A stretch of DNA of 64,000 nucleotides from Camellia lanceoleosa (taxonomy: Eukaryota; Streptophyta; Magnoliopsida; Ericales; Theaceae): contig CM045762.1 in NCBI GenBank assembly GCA_025200525.1, forward strand, positions 192,225,154 to 192,289,153. Direction: 5' to 3'. This document shows, piece after piece, positions 48,401 through 58,879 of the stretch; position 1 is the first letter of the stretch; every line of letters begins with the position of its first letter. The notes under the pieces are model-generated. The model did no database searches. It was not told the DNA's origin and was given only the letters and a program-made list of their open reading frames with translations. Both the position numbers and the translations under genes were made by a program.

Positions 48401-48824
48401 GAGTAACAAATTCATTACTATAATCCATTACAAGTTCTGAATAAACCTTACTGTCTCTAGTCGAAGCATCACCCTGAAAACACGTGTGAATGTAATTTCA
48501 AAATTGAGAAAATTATGTTCATTTTAACAATCCCGAAACTAATGGTTTTGTTCAGTTCAACAGTGACGAAAATAAAGATGATATTTGGTTTAACAGTACT
48601 GACTATCTGCATTAATGTTCGGAACCTATGCATTGAACGAAAGGATTATGTTCAGTACTGTATTACCGAATATAATTCTAACCGTCCTCAAACTAGTAAC
48701 GAACAGCTCGAAGGAAACAAGAACAAACGAAAACGACCGAAACCGACCGAGAATGTTAATACAAGATAGATAAACTTACCAATGGAACGCCGATCTCACT
48801 AGAATTGTTGTTCTCGTCCTCCAT
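45490..48824 (-). pseudogene. MULE transposase fused to an OTU-type cysteine protease domain, broken
   Basis: Exon 1 (48824-48780) starts MEDENNNSSEIGVP. A FAR1/WRKY-like DNA-binding region follows (KSRDELIRWARQVGRKNRF, then GVHNHPAAEYLKGHSYAGRL). The MULE DDE domain carries LLMDCTYKTNRYRLPLLEIV and SIIVTDRE (47550-47700 and below). The SWIM zinc finger is CGCVVQRTHGLPCAH (about 46810-46760). The OTU domain begins DGNCEFRAIAGLMGF (about 46170-46120), with the DGNC cysteine motif, and later has NHFVQ with the expected histidine. The gene closes near 45490 after DLDEDYVI. It has several stops and frame changes, for example TGA at 46110-46112 and a TAG before a GTAAGT donor near 48402. MULE transposases with C-terminal peptidase domains are known. 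Confidence 0.8.
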
Positions 48825-49019
48825 TGCTCTACATAGTAAAATAAGTGATGAAGTATACGTTATACTCGAAGCAAAACTTTTAAGTTCAGTTGCGTTGATG
48901 ATGGTGATGAAGATGACATATTCAGGATTTAAGATGATTATGAAAAATAATAGATTTAGGGTTTATATTAGTTGGTTATGAAAAGTAATAAGTTTAGGGT
49001 TTACAAACATTGAATACGT

Positions 49020-49095
49020 ATAATTGGAGTTGGACTTAGAGTTGGAGTTAGAGGTGAGGATGGAGGTGGAGGTGGAGGTGGAGGTAGATGTCCAA
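49020..49095 (+). repeat. GGAGGT/GGAGTT microsatellite
   Basis: A run of GGAGGT and GGAGTT hexamers lies about 140 bp inside the right MULE end, just upstream of MTA. Confidence 0.85.
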
Positions 49096-49189
49096 TATTA
49101 TAGAGTATTAATTTTTATTGATAAGTGAGTGTTTCATTTAATAATATCTTTTAATAAAATTTTACTTTATGATATAATTATAAAATAAA

Positions 49190-49236
49190 ATAAAAAATTA
49201 TAAAATGAGAGTCCAAAGCAGCTAATAGGAGCACTC
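49190..49236 (-). repeat. MULE right terminal inverted repeat
   Basis: Read on the minus strand it starts GAGTGCTCCTATTAGC and goes on to TTTGGACTCTC. It pairs with 35592-35640 and abuts AAAATTGAT. Confidence 0.8.
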
Positions 49237-49245
49237 AAAATTGAT

Positions 49246-49421
49246 TTATACAACATAAAACAAGGATTGTGTATCCCTTTCCTACCCTTCCAAGTGGTAT
49301 AAACCTCAACCTCTGCATAAACCTCAAAATTCATTCATATGGCAGCTTCCCAGTTGAGTGACGAACCTTGATTTGCACCACATGTATCTTAGATAGAGAA
49401 TTGAAGTGTGAGTGTGTATCT

Positions 49422-49446
<25 letters not shown>
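49246..49446 (+). promoter_or_regulatory. MTA 5' flank and leader, with GA microsatellite
   Basis: Only about 200 bp separate the MULE target duplication from the MTA start codon. A pure GA run (49421-49446) abuts the ATG, as in many plant leaders. No certain TATA box is seen. The former upstream promoter therefore lies on the far side of the 13.6 kb MULE, unless MULE sequence now serves. Confidence 0.55.
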
Positions 49447-49453
<7 letters not shown>

Positions 49454-52400
49454 CACAATCAGACGGTAACAGAGACATGGCGACCATGAAGGACCTCCGT
49501 CAACACCTCGAATCCCGTCTGGACACTCTGCACAATGCTCAGCTGGACCTCATCTCTTCCCTTCAAACCCAAATCCCCGACATCGTCTCCTCTCTCGATC
49601 TCTCCCTCAAGGTCGTCTCTGCCTTCAATGGCCGCCCTTTCACTCCTCTTCCTACCCTCCTCCCTAACCCTAACCCTAATTCTAACCCTAAACGATCAAC
49701 ACCTCCACCCCCCGAAAGCCTCCCTGACACTCCCGAAAACCGCTCAGTCCGTGATCCGAAACCCTCCAATTCCAAGAATCAGCAGCCGAAACGATCTCCC
49801 GAAGCTTCTATTCGTCGATCGGATAGTGAAAAGTTTATGATTGATGAGAGTGGAAGCCCTTTATCGGTAGTTCGGTCGATGGTTGCGGTTTGTTTGTTGG
49901 AAAGGGTGCCTTTTACGCCGATTGATTCGTCGACGGTGCTGCGGAAACTAGAGAATGATCAGAATGCAACAGCGGGGGAGAAGGCGGCATTGCGTGAGCT
50001 GGGAGGGGAGTCGGGGGCGATACTGGCGGTGGAGATGGCACTGAGGTCCATGGCGGAGGATAATGGCGGAGTTGAGTTGGAGGAGTTTGTGGTAAGTGGG
50101 AAATCCAGGGTTATGGTGATGGGAATTGACCGGACTCGGCTCGTGAAAGAGTTGCCGGAGAGTAAGCAGTATCAACAAAAGGATTCGAATTCTTCCAACG
50201 AAGGCAATCAAATGCAACAAGGGATGGGAAGTGGGAGTGAGGTTAGTGGTGGAGTGTTTTGAATGGGAGGGCCAATTCCTAGGCCAATGCAGGATATGTG
50301 GATGGGGCCTCCAGACCCACATTTATCAGGATTGCCTCCATTGTTTCCGGCGACGGGAGCACCAGGTGCGATGATAGGGCCTAGGGGTGGGCCTAGAGGT
50401 ATGGGGGGGATGATGATGATGCCGAGAGGAATGGGTGTTCCTCCAATTCACAGACCTCCATTGGGGCCGAATGCTCCAATGGGTGGCTCACACGCGATAT
50501 CTTTGAAGCCTAGGACCGAAGAGGATGATTTGAAGGATCTCGAGGCTTTGTTAAATAAGAAGTCTTTTAGGGAGTTGCAGAAGTCAAAAACTGGAGAGGA
50601 GCTTCTGGACCTCATTCGCCGCCCAACTGCGAGGGAAACTGCTGTGGCTGCAAAGGTTTTTTAACTCTTGAGCTTTAATATTTTGCATATTTTATGTTTA
50701 TCAAAAAAAAAATATTATGCATATTTTGGTTTGAACTGCCATTTTGTTTGATTCATTACACTCAGATTAGCTGATCAATTAAAATAATGCATGCTTTTGT
50801 TTGTATTGGTATTGTAATTAATTTACAAGAAAGCCTCTGTGTTGTTAAACAAATGACAGAATGGAAAGGAACGGAAATGCATGTCCCTGTTTTTTCATGT
50901 CCCCGTTTTTTCTTGTTCATTTATCTGGAGAAAATAGTTAAGGAAGGAAATGCCCAACTGTCTTGTTCTTGTTGTCATGAAAAATGGGGCAGAATATTGA
51001 ATTTTAGAAGGAAAAGTAATTTCCTTCTCGTTCTGTCTCATTTTAGGCAGAATTTCACACCAAAAAAGATCTCCTATTTTCCCCCCTTTCATCCCCTGCA
51101 CCAGACATATGTTGGGGCCTTAGCAAATTAAGGAAAACTGTCTAATTCTTTAAATTTTCATCTATGTCATATCTGGCATCTCCAGGAATTTTTAGGGCTG
51201 AAAATTCATCACAAATGCTCATATTTTATCCTTTTTAATCATATTGATTCATCTCGTGGTTGAATCTTGTTTCAGTTCAAAACCAAAGGTGGTTCTCAAC
51301 TAAAGGAGTACTGTTCAGCCTTGACAAAAGAAGATTGCAGACGTCAATCTGGTTCCTATATTGCATGTGAGAAGGTCAGTAAGGAGTATAGTATGCTGGT
51401 TGTATTTATTAATGAAAAGTAGTAGGCATCAAAGCACCATTTTTACCTCATTTCAAAGTTTGATTAGCATTGTATATCAGTAATAGTTTTCCTAGTTATG
51501 AAATGTTCTTGCATAGGTACTTATCCAAAAAGAAAAGAAAAAGAATGCTATTTGGATATTCACTTTGGCTAGGCCTTGAGTGATATATGTTGTCAAACAG
51601 CAAAATAATGTCCTGAAACCCTTCCAGTTTCATTGTCCAGAAGAGATTGATTGCTCCTCGTTTTTTTTTTCCTCCACAACATTTCAAGCATCGAAGTGCT
51701 GAAGAAACTAGTTGACCTCTCTTTTATTTGCCTTAACTTCAAATCTTGAACTCCAAAGGAATGGCAACTGAAAATTGTGATATATGCTAGTAACTAATGC
51801 GGAATGTCTACTAGATTCTTCAAAGGAGATGTCTATCTAGATATTTGGCATCGGGTTATTGACCATTCATTTTAGACTTTCTGTAACTATAGACGGTCAC
51901 AGTAGTTCCTTGACTTCAAATTCTATTGTAAAGCATCTTTGTTTTATTTAATATTTTACTCCTTTCAGGTTCATTTCGACGGATAATTGCTCCTCATACT
52001 GATGTCAATTTGGGGGACTGCTCCTTTTTGGATACTTGCCGTCACATGAAGGTAAACTTTCTAATATGATGTGATTAGTTTTCATGGAAAGTGGTACTTA
52101 TTATCCCCCGTAAGAAATTAATATGGAGATTATGATTCATTTTCTTTTATCACAGACTTGCAAATATGTTCATTATGAGCTTGATAATACACAAGATGTG
52201 ATGCCTATGATGATGGGGACTGGTCCTCCCCCTAAACCTTTGAAGCCTCAACGTGCTGAATATTGTTCAGAAGTGGAGCTTGGTGAACCACAGTGGATTA
52301 ACTGTGATATCCGGAATTTTAGAATGGACATTTTAGGGCAATTTGGAGTTATAATGGCAGATCCACCATGGGACATTCATATGGAGTTACCTTATGGTAC

Positions 52401-54982
52401 GATGGCTGATGATGAGATGCGTAGTCTTAATGTTCCTGCACTTCAGACTGATGGCCTTATTTTTCTTTGGGTAACTGGACGTGCAATGGAGCTCGGACGA
52501 GAGTGGTATGTGCTTTATCTTTAGTTTGGTAGCAACAGTTGATCTAACGTCCTCTCTTGGATGGTTTAACATTTCTTCTTGGTTAGAGAGAGATCCTAGG
52601 ACGTGCAGCAAGCTAATGCAACAAATTATGCACAATGCTGTAGTTATTGTAATATTTGGTTATTTATGCTCATGAGATGCTTACCACAAAATGAATGAAG
52701 ACCAATAATATTTGAAATTCCCTTCGTTGTGGTTGATTCGCAATTATGGATCTGCTAATTAGGCGGTTTGTCAAACAATTGATGTCCAATTCAACAACAC
52801 CCAACCAACTACCTTTTTACCAATTTATAACTGGATCTTAATTAAATAGCATGTAAACTACTAGATACTACTAAAATGAATTTGATTACAATGCAAGTAA
52901 GTGTTTGTCATATGGGATTGCCAAACTACACTAGCAGGACTCTCTCTAGGTCCTAACAAAATATATTTTTAATTTGTTTATGCTTAATGTGACAATGAAA
53001 TCCTTTTGCCTACTATACAGTCGTGAACTGGCAGAGGTGTTGTTTCCGTAAATACCATGTTTGGCAGGGGTTATTCTCTTTTGCATGCTATTTGCAACAT
53101 ATGAATGATTCCTTTCGGGTGAATCCTTTCTATACTAATGTCGAAGTCATCTTTGGGAAGATAACTCACTTCTCTTGAATCCAATGGCCAGTGGCTACAT
53201 ATGGTTTTCTTAAATACTTTACTGTTATAGATGTTTATTGTTGTGAACCCTTCAGCTTGTAGCATCAATTTTTTCCGGTTTCTTTTTAATTATAATGATC
53301 TTTGTAATTTCAGTCAGCCTTATTATCAATGAGCGCGCAATGTCAGTGGCTTTTTTTGAAGTCTTTGCTGGAGTGATGAAATAATTCCGTAATTCAAAAC
53401 TAATAATGTTTTAGCTTGGAAAATTAGTTCAAAGCAGTTAATTGAAGGCAGTTATTGCAAATGCCAGGACACTTCCCTCGTATATTTATCATTGTTATTC
53501 AAGAGAAATTTGTCGGCTGCATTAATTCGTGGATCATCATTTCAAACCCTGATGCTTGTGGAGTTCATAGGTCTTTTGCTTTCTAGTACATATTTCAATG
53601 TTGGCTAACTCATATGTTTTGTGTCAATATTCCTTGCAGTCTAGAACTTTGGGGATACAAACGTGTTGAGGAGGTTATTTGGGTGAAGACCAATCAACTT
53701 CAGCGAATAATCAGAACTGGGAGAACAGGCCATTGGCTTAATCACAGTAAGGAGCATTGCCTTGTTGGAATAAAGGGAAATCCAGAACTAAACAGGAATA
53801 TTGATACAGATGTCATTGTCGCGGAGGTTCGAGAAACAAGTCGTAAGCCAGATGAGGTTAGCAGACTCCATATTTTTCTTTTACAGCTTAACCATTGTCT
53901 TGAACCTTCTTTGGTTTGTCTGTTTCTTCTCTATCTTCATCTCACTGTAATGTAAATTATTTCATGCTGATTGATGGCAACACATATTCTTGTTTTATAG
54001 CCAATGGTTGTACTGTGATGATTTCTAATGAAGATGGCTTATTATAATTGGCTGCTTAATTATTGTTGCCATGCTTCACTGAATTATTATAATTCTTGGG
54101 TTTTCATGAACTAAGTCGAGTTGATATGCATACCTCTTTGCAGATGTACCCCATGCTGGAGAGGATAAGTCCAAGAACAAGAAAGCTGGAATTGTTTGCT
54201 CGCATGCATAACACTCATGCAGGGTATGCTTTTTTGTCTGCCATCATAATTATTTTAGTTTGGTATCATTCAAAGGAATACATTGTGAGGACTTTGGATT
54301 GTGAACCTTCTTGATCTTTCAACCCATAGAGAAAACCCCTATTCTGGAAGCAATTTGACAGCATAATCTGCTTCAAATTTAGTTTTAGCTCTTTTGGAAT
54401 GATTTGTTGCTGACATTGGGCTGGTTTGGGAACTTGGCTGTTTTAGTTGGCTTTTTGGCTATTTTAGCTTGGCTAAAAAAATTGTGTTTGGGATGACAGT
54501 TGGGTTTTTTTTTTTTGATAGTTGTGAGAGAAAAAAGTAAACTAATTATGGTTTGGATGTGATATTTTGTCTTATTAGTTATTTTAGCTTATTTTGTCTT
54601 TATTAGCCAAAAAAGCCACCAACCCAACTTCCCATATATGATGGTTGGGACTATCTACAGGGAACCCATTGCCTAGGTACTAGGAATGGCAACTGGCGGG
54701 CCGGGATGACACTCCCGCCTCGATCCCGGGTAGAAAAATTCCGCCGCCCCGATCTCGACGGAACCTCACCTCCCCACCTCGTCTTTAACGGGATCGGGTT
54801 TCCCCGATCCCGAAACATCCCCGGCAGATTTGTTCAACACACAACCAGAAAAAAAAAAAAAAAAAAATTCTGTAGAATGGAGGCTTCATGGTTCATGATC
54901 TGTTCTTCAACACACAACAATCATCAACAACAACAGCAAATATATATAACTTAAAAAAAAAAAAATTGTTCTTCAACAACAA

Positions 54983-55060
<78 letters not shown>

Positions 55061-56595
55061 GGCAACTGAGGATTCATGGTTCATGATCTGTTTCACTATC
55101 TTTTTTTTCTTCAACCACAAATATATATATATATATAACGTTCCAGACCTCCTTTTTCCCCAGTCACAGAGATACATACTGATCTGTATATGTAACATAC
55201 AGAATCAACATAAAAAAAAAATAGATCGGTATATGTAACATGCAGATCTATGTATCTGTGTCAGAGAGAGAGAGAGAGAGGAGGCCGATCGCGACGCCGA
55301 CAGTGGCGATGAGCGACGGAGGAGGCCGATCGGCGAAGGAGGCAGATCTGTGGCTGTGAACGATGTTGTGAACGACGGAGGAGGCTGATCGCGACGTCGA
55401 CAGTGGCGATGATCGACGTCGTGAACAGGGCCACAGAGAGAGAGAGTAGAGGGGGTAGAGAGAGAGAGACGGAAGACAACTGGATGAGGGTTTGGTTTGG
55501 TTACTATGTGTGTCTATATATATATCTAGGGGTAAATTAGTAATTTTAATTCGGAGAAAAATCGGGACGGGGACGGGGACGGGGACGAGGCTGGGCCGGG
55601 CCGGGCCCGGGTACGGGGTTGGGATACTTATCCCCATCCCCGGCCCGAATCTGTTCGGGGATTGATTTTTAAATAGCATCCCCGTCCCGTCGGGAGTATT
55701 TTTCGGGGAAAACCTGCATAATTCTGGATCGGAGGGTCGGGTCCCCATCGGGCGGGTTTCAAATTGCCATCCCTACTAGGTACCAAGCTAGGGTCTCATT
55801 CTGACTTCTTTGCAGCGTTGATCTTGATTGCTATAACTGACATCCTTCTATGCAGAAATTATAGGATTTAGATCATTTAGAACAAGGATTTGTTTATGAC
55901 CGTGAAGTAATTTGATTGTGGCATTTCAATTTATGCATTGCAACATTGTCTCCAAGTTATCTCGATCGTTCCATCATATCAGACAAATGTGTCCCATGCA
56001 AGGAGAAAAAGAAGAAAAAGAAAGGGCAACTGGACCCTATATGAATCGATACAAGGCAGTAACTCCCGAATAATTGCATGTATTGCTCATTCAGTAATGG
56101 ACCATGGTCCTCGACTTGTCACAAGTTATTATGGATGGAAATACTCTTCTTCAACCCCTTAAAAAAATCTGACTTTTTTATTCTAAAATTACACGCCATG
56201 TGTTATTTTTGCATTTATGTACTACTTGGTAAGGAAGCACCCCTGCAACCTTTTGTTTGATTATATATTCTGGCTGCTCTTGCAGCTTTCTCATTCCGAT
56301 CTTTTGATTATTCAGGTGGATGTCGCTTGGTAATCAATTAAGTGGAGTTCGATTAGTGGATGAAGGGCTGCGGGCTAGGTTTAAGGCTGCTTACCCTGAT
56401 GTAGAGGTGCAACCATCATCACCACCAAGACCTTCTGCTATGGAAGTAGATTCTAACACTGCTCAAATGAGGAGTCCATTTGTGGGAGGTGAATTAAAGT
56501 CCACGGAAACACAGTTTGCAGAGGGCACAGCTCCTGGGTCTGCCTATGTTTCTGAACAGAAGTCGATGAACCTTGATATTGAGATGACCAGCTAA
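49447..56595 (+). CDS. MTA: N6-adenosine RNA methyltransferase MTA (METTL3 orthologue), seven exons
   Basis: Exons: 49447-50655, 51276-51374, 51969-52051, 52156-52505, 53640-53856, 54144-54223, 56316-56595, all GT/AG. The predicted length is about 772 residues, against about 685 for Arabidopsis MTA. The N-terminus ([20 protein letters not shown], then [20 protein letters not shown]) is plant-MTA specific. A cysteine/histidine cluster, [20 protein letters not shown], precedes the MT-A70 methyltransferase fold. The catalytic DPPW is at 52360-52371, followed by [32 protein letters not shown] and a C-terminal [22 protein letters not shown] is the catalytic subunit of the nuclear m6A writer, acting with MTB (METTL14-like), FIP37 and VIR. 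The start is chosen at 49447 by homology; 49408 would only add residues coded by the GA run. Two lesions, a TGA at 50260-50262 and an apparent frameshift in exon 3, may make this copy a pseudogene or be sequence errors; all other exons are intact. Confidence 0.93.
50260..50262 (+). other. In-frame TGA inside MTA exon 1
   Basis: The frame is open on both sides (49447-50259 and 50263-50655), so this is one substituted codon, not an indel. Comparison with the Gly-rich stretch of Arabidopsis MTA suggests GGA or CGA as the former codon. No intron borders bracket it convincingly. Confidence 0.85.
51969..52051 (+). other. MTA exon 3 with apparent 1-bp deletion
   Basis: With donor GTCAGT at 51375 and the only AG acceptor at 51967-51968, the exon is 83 nt and enters the wrong frame, giving a stop within six codons. 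The conserved [11 protein letters not shown] reads in the next frame. A missing T in CATTTTCG (here CATTTCG, 51972-51978) would explain it. Alternatively the GTAAGG donor at 51379 would restore the frame with one extra residue, so splicing could compensate. Confidence 0.65.
54417..54640. mobile_element. Possible MITE in MTA intron 6
   Basis: GGGCTGGTTTGGGAACTTGG at the left and CCACCAACCCAACTTCCCA at the right form an imperfect inverted repeat around an AT-rich core. I could not define a target duplication. Confidence 0.35.
54681..55775. mobile_element. Non-autonomous hAT-like element in MTA intron 6
   Basis: The ends TAGGAATGGCAA and TTGCCATCCCTA form a 12-bp inverted repeat with one mismatch. 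The 8-bp duplication CTAGGTAC is perfect at 54673-54680 and 55776-55783. Length is 1095 bp. The subterminal DNA is GC-rich with GGGGACGGGGAC repeats, and the interior holds A-runs, AT repeats and long GA repeats at 55003-55054 and 55262-55280. No transposase frame is present; the longest antisense frame is built on these repeats. Confidence 0.9.
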
Positions 56596-57469
56596 TTCAT
56601 CAAGTTCCGCCATGTGCCCAGGTTATTGCCCTGGTCATAGTGGAGTTCACTGATCTGATGATGCCCACAGTTTGTGATGGGGAACTGTTCTGGCTTCTTT
56701 GTCCCAATTCCTTACCTTTATTTGTTTTTTTTTATACCAGAAATCAAAAATTGATCATTCTCCCAACCATGCTACATACATCTAAAAAGGCAACTCTAAA
56801 CCACCTCCAATGAGGTAGAAAAGGAAAAAAAAAAAATAAAAAAAAAATAAAAAATAAAAAATTCAAGACACCTGATTGGCCACATCACTAGTGGTACCTC
56901 TAAATTAGAGGTCCCAATCATTTTTCATCATTCTCCAGTTCCCTTTGAGTTCAGGCTTTTGTTTAATACGATAGGTAACAGAACATGTAAACTATTTACA
57001 TTGATCAGTACCATTGTAACAATTACCAATTGTGGCACCCCCTTTTCTTTTCTTTTCTGCTCTTTTAAAAGTTTTTCCTTTTTTTTTTTATTTTATGGTC
57101 TTTCTTTTGGGTTGAAATGATCATAAGGCTCAGCTTGAATGGCTGAGATCTTGAGGGAAGGGTAATGTAATGTGATTCTGGGTTCAAAACAGGTTGGAAT
57201 GGCAAAGTGATTTTTGATTATTTATTCAAACTGAGTTCACTCTGGTTTTGTTTTTAATTTTTTTTTCAAATTAAAAAAACAAAAGGAAAAATTAAAACTT
57301 GTTTGATGGAAAAAAATAAAATATATTCATCATTGTCATATGGATTTTTTTGGGGGGTATTTATTTTGGTTAAATTAGTTATTATAATAGATGTTAAGAA
57401 CTAAACCATACAAAGTGAAATAGCATTCTCAAATTAAATAAGAATTACATTGATGAAGCTAATCTCATA
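56596..57469. other. MTA 3' UTR and AT-rich intergenic DNA
   Basis: The first 150 bp or so after the MTA stop are probably the 3' UTR. Beyond about 56770 the DNA is A-rich and T-rich with no gene seen. Confidence 0.45.
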
Positions 57470-57791
57470 GGCCCCATTTGTTTTGGGAGATAGAATGGAG
57501 GGGATTGATAGTGAGTTGTTTTGGGAGATAGAATGGAAGGGATTGATAGTGAGTGGATTAACAATGAGGAATTGTTAAATTATTTTTATATAAAATAATA
57601 AAACAAATAAAAAAATTAAACATTATATTTAAAAAAAATTCCCAATATATAAAAAATAAAAAAAATTCTAATCCTCTTGCTATTTTTTAATACCATCTCT
57701 ACATCCTCTTTACCAATCTCCTTTCCAAGGGTATTAGTAATACCAAGGGACTAATAGTCCCAAGGCTATCTCTCTAAACAAACAAAGGCAT
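57470..57791. mobile_element. Candidate MITE
   Basis: GGCCCCATTTGTTT at the left and AAACAAACAAAGGC at the right form inverted ends of about 322 bp, flanked by ATA on both sides. A 37-bp unit (TTTTGGGAGATAGAATGGA...) is tandemly doubled at 57488-57562. The 3-bp flank resembles the PIF/Harbinger type, but ATA is not the usual TTA/TAA. Confidence 0.45.
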
Positions 57792-58196
57792 ATTGTTGGA
57801 GGATTGTGAACTATTTAATGGTTAAAAAAACCTTCCTCATAATAATCTCACCTTTCTAGAACAATGTTAATTTTTTATGGTTTAAAAGAAACTACAAAGT
57901 AGATGGGCCGACAAGATATCAAAGATATGATGGTATTTGAACTCTCTGGAAAGTTGGAAATGGAACACATTGACATTAGTGTTGAAAGAGAACAAATCTT
58001 ATTGTTTTAAATTGCTAAAAAATAATTGCATAATCAAATTATCAAAACTCTTGTACAAACCAATTCATGGAAATTTCAAAATCAACTTCTCGAGGGAAGA
58101 TGAACGTATTGGAATAAATTTAAAAAAAAAAAAAAAAACTCAATTGACAGCTAATAATGAATCATATAGTTTCAGTTGTCGGCTGCCAATTCATTT

Positions 58197-58670
58197 TCAT
58201 GAGATCTGAAATAGAAGTGCAGATATCCATAATCCGATGGCAGCCGATAACAAAAACACAGGAATTTTCAATGACGATGATGATGATGACGACGACGATG
58301 ATGATGGAAGCGAAGAAGAAGGTGCATCGGGATTGAGCCGAAGAGGGTGAAAATGCTGAAGAAGATCCATTTTCAGAGAGAAATGTGGAGTTTCTGGGCA
58401 TTTTCGCAGTGACCCTGTGCGCCGCTGGTGAAGTAAAATTCACCTGGTTGGGTGATGTTAAACAGAGAATTGCCATTGTTCATGTAAAAAATTGGATCTG
58501 TGATGTTGCAGCTGTTGTATGATTGCTCTGTTACTTGAATCACCGAATCTTGACTAGGTGGGTATAGGAACACTGTCATTGGAGGAATGTAAAAAAGTTC
58601 ATGAGAAAGAGATCAAAACTGATTGGAAAGAAAAAGCAAAGGCAAGAAAAAAGAAGAGAGGAAGATGATG

Positions 58671-58714
<44 letters not shown>

Positions 58715-58878
58715 TGAGGAGAGGGGACTTACAGAGAGAGTCTCCGAGGTTGAAGGCAAGCATCTAAATCTCCGACCTTGTATTGGTAGCAAAAAACTCT
58801 GGTTTGAATCAACAGGAAAAATTGAAGAGCGTACCATAAGAAGTAATATTTTGGGCTTGGGCTTCCAAATCTACCCAT
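58197..58878 (-). pseudogene. Phytocyanin / early nodulin-like protein gene, broken
   Basis: Exon 1 (58878-58733) starts MGRFGSPSPKYYFLWYALQF, a signal peptide, then YQYKVGDLDA. Exon 2 (58572-58197) has FLYPPSQDSVIQVTEQSYNS, PIFYMNNGNSLFNITQPGEF and YFTSGAQGHCENAQKLHISL. A serine-rich stretch and a hydrophobic GPI-anchor-like tail (LKIPVFLLSAAIGLWISAL) end it. The intron (58732-58573, GTAAGT donor, CAG acceptor, GA repeat inside) joins GDSL to LFLYPP. Lesions: about 60 bp coding for the stretch between GDLDA and FNLGDSL seems deleted with a frame change, and single-base losses follow HISL and AQS. The family is secreted, membrane-anchored cupredoxin-fold proteins. The gene is convergent with MTA. 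Confidence 0.78.
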
Positions 58879-58879
58879 T

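Larger units (their letters stand above)
35592..49236. mobile_element. Mutator-like element (MULE) carrying PMD and transposase-OTU genes
   Basis: Left end GAGTGCTGCTATTAGCACC and the inverted right end GAGTGCTCCTATTAGC match, and both ends go on to TTTGGACYCTC. Both are flanked by the 9-bp duplication AAAATTGAT (35583-35591 and 49237-49245), which is diagnostic for Mutator. Length is 13645 bp, of which 3938 bp is a later solo LTR. Inside are a PMD gene (+) and a FAR1/MURA-type transposase gene with an OTU domain (-), in convergent arrangement. MULEs carrying PMD genes are known in plants. Both genes have stops, so the copy is inactive. Its right end lies about 210 bp upstream of the MTA start codon. 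Confidence 0.88.

Noticed and set aside
51375..51968. Fully normal splicing of MTA intron 2
   Set aside because: The standard donor and the only AG acceptor give a stop in exon 3, so either a base is missing or the downstream donor at 51379 is used.
55248..55748. 166-codon antisense open frame
   Set aside because: It lies in the hAT-like element in an MTA intron and is made of GA and GGGGAC repeats.
49447..56595. MTB / METTL14 as the identity of the methyltransferase
   Set aside because: The active-site DPPW and the plant MTA-type N-terminus are present; METTL14-type proteins lack DPPW.
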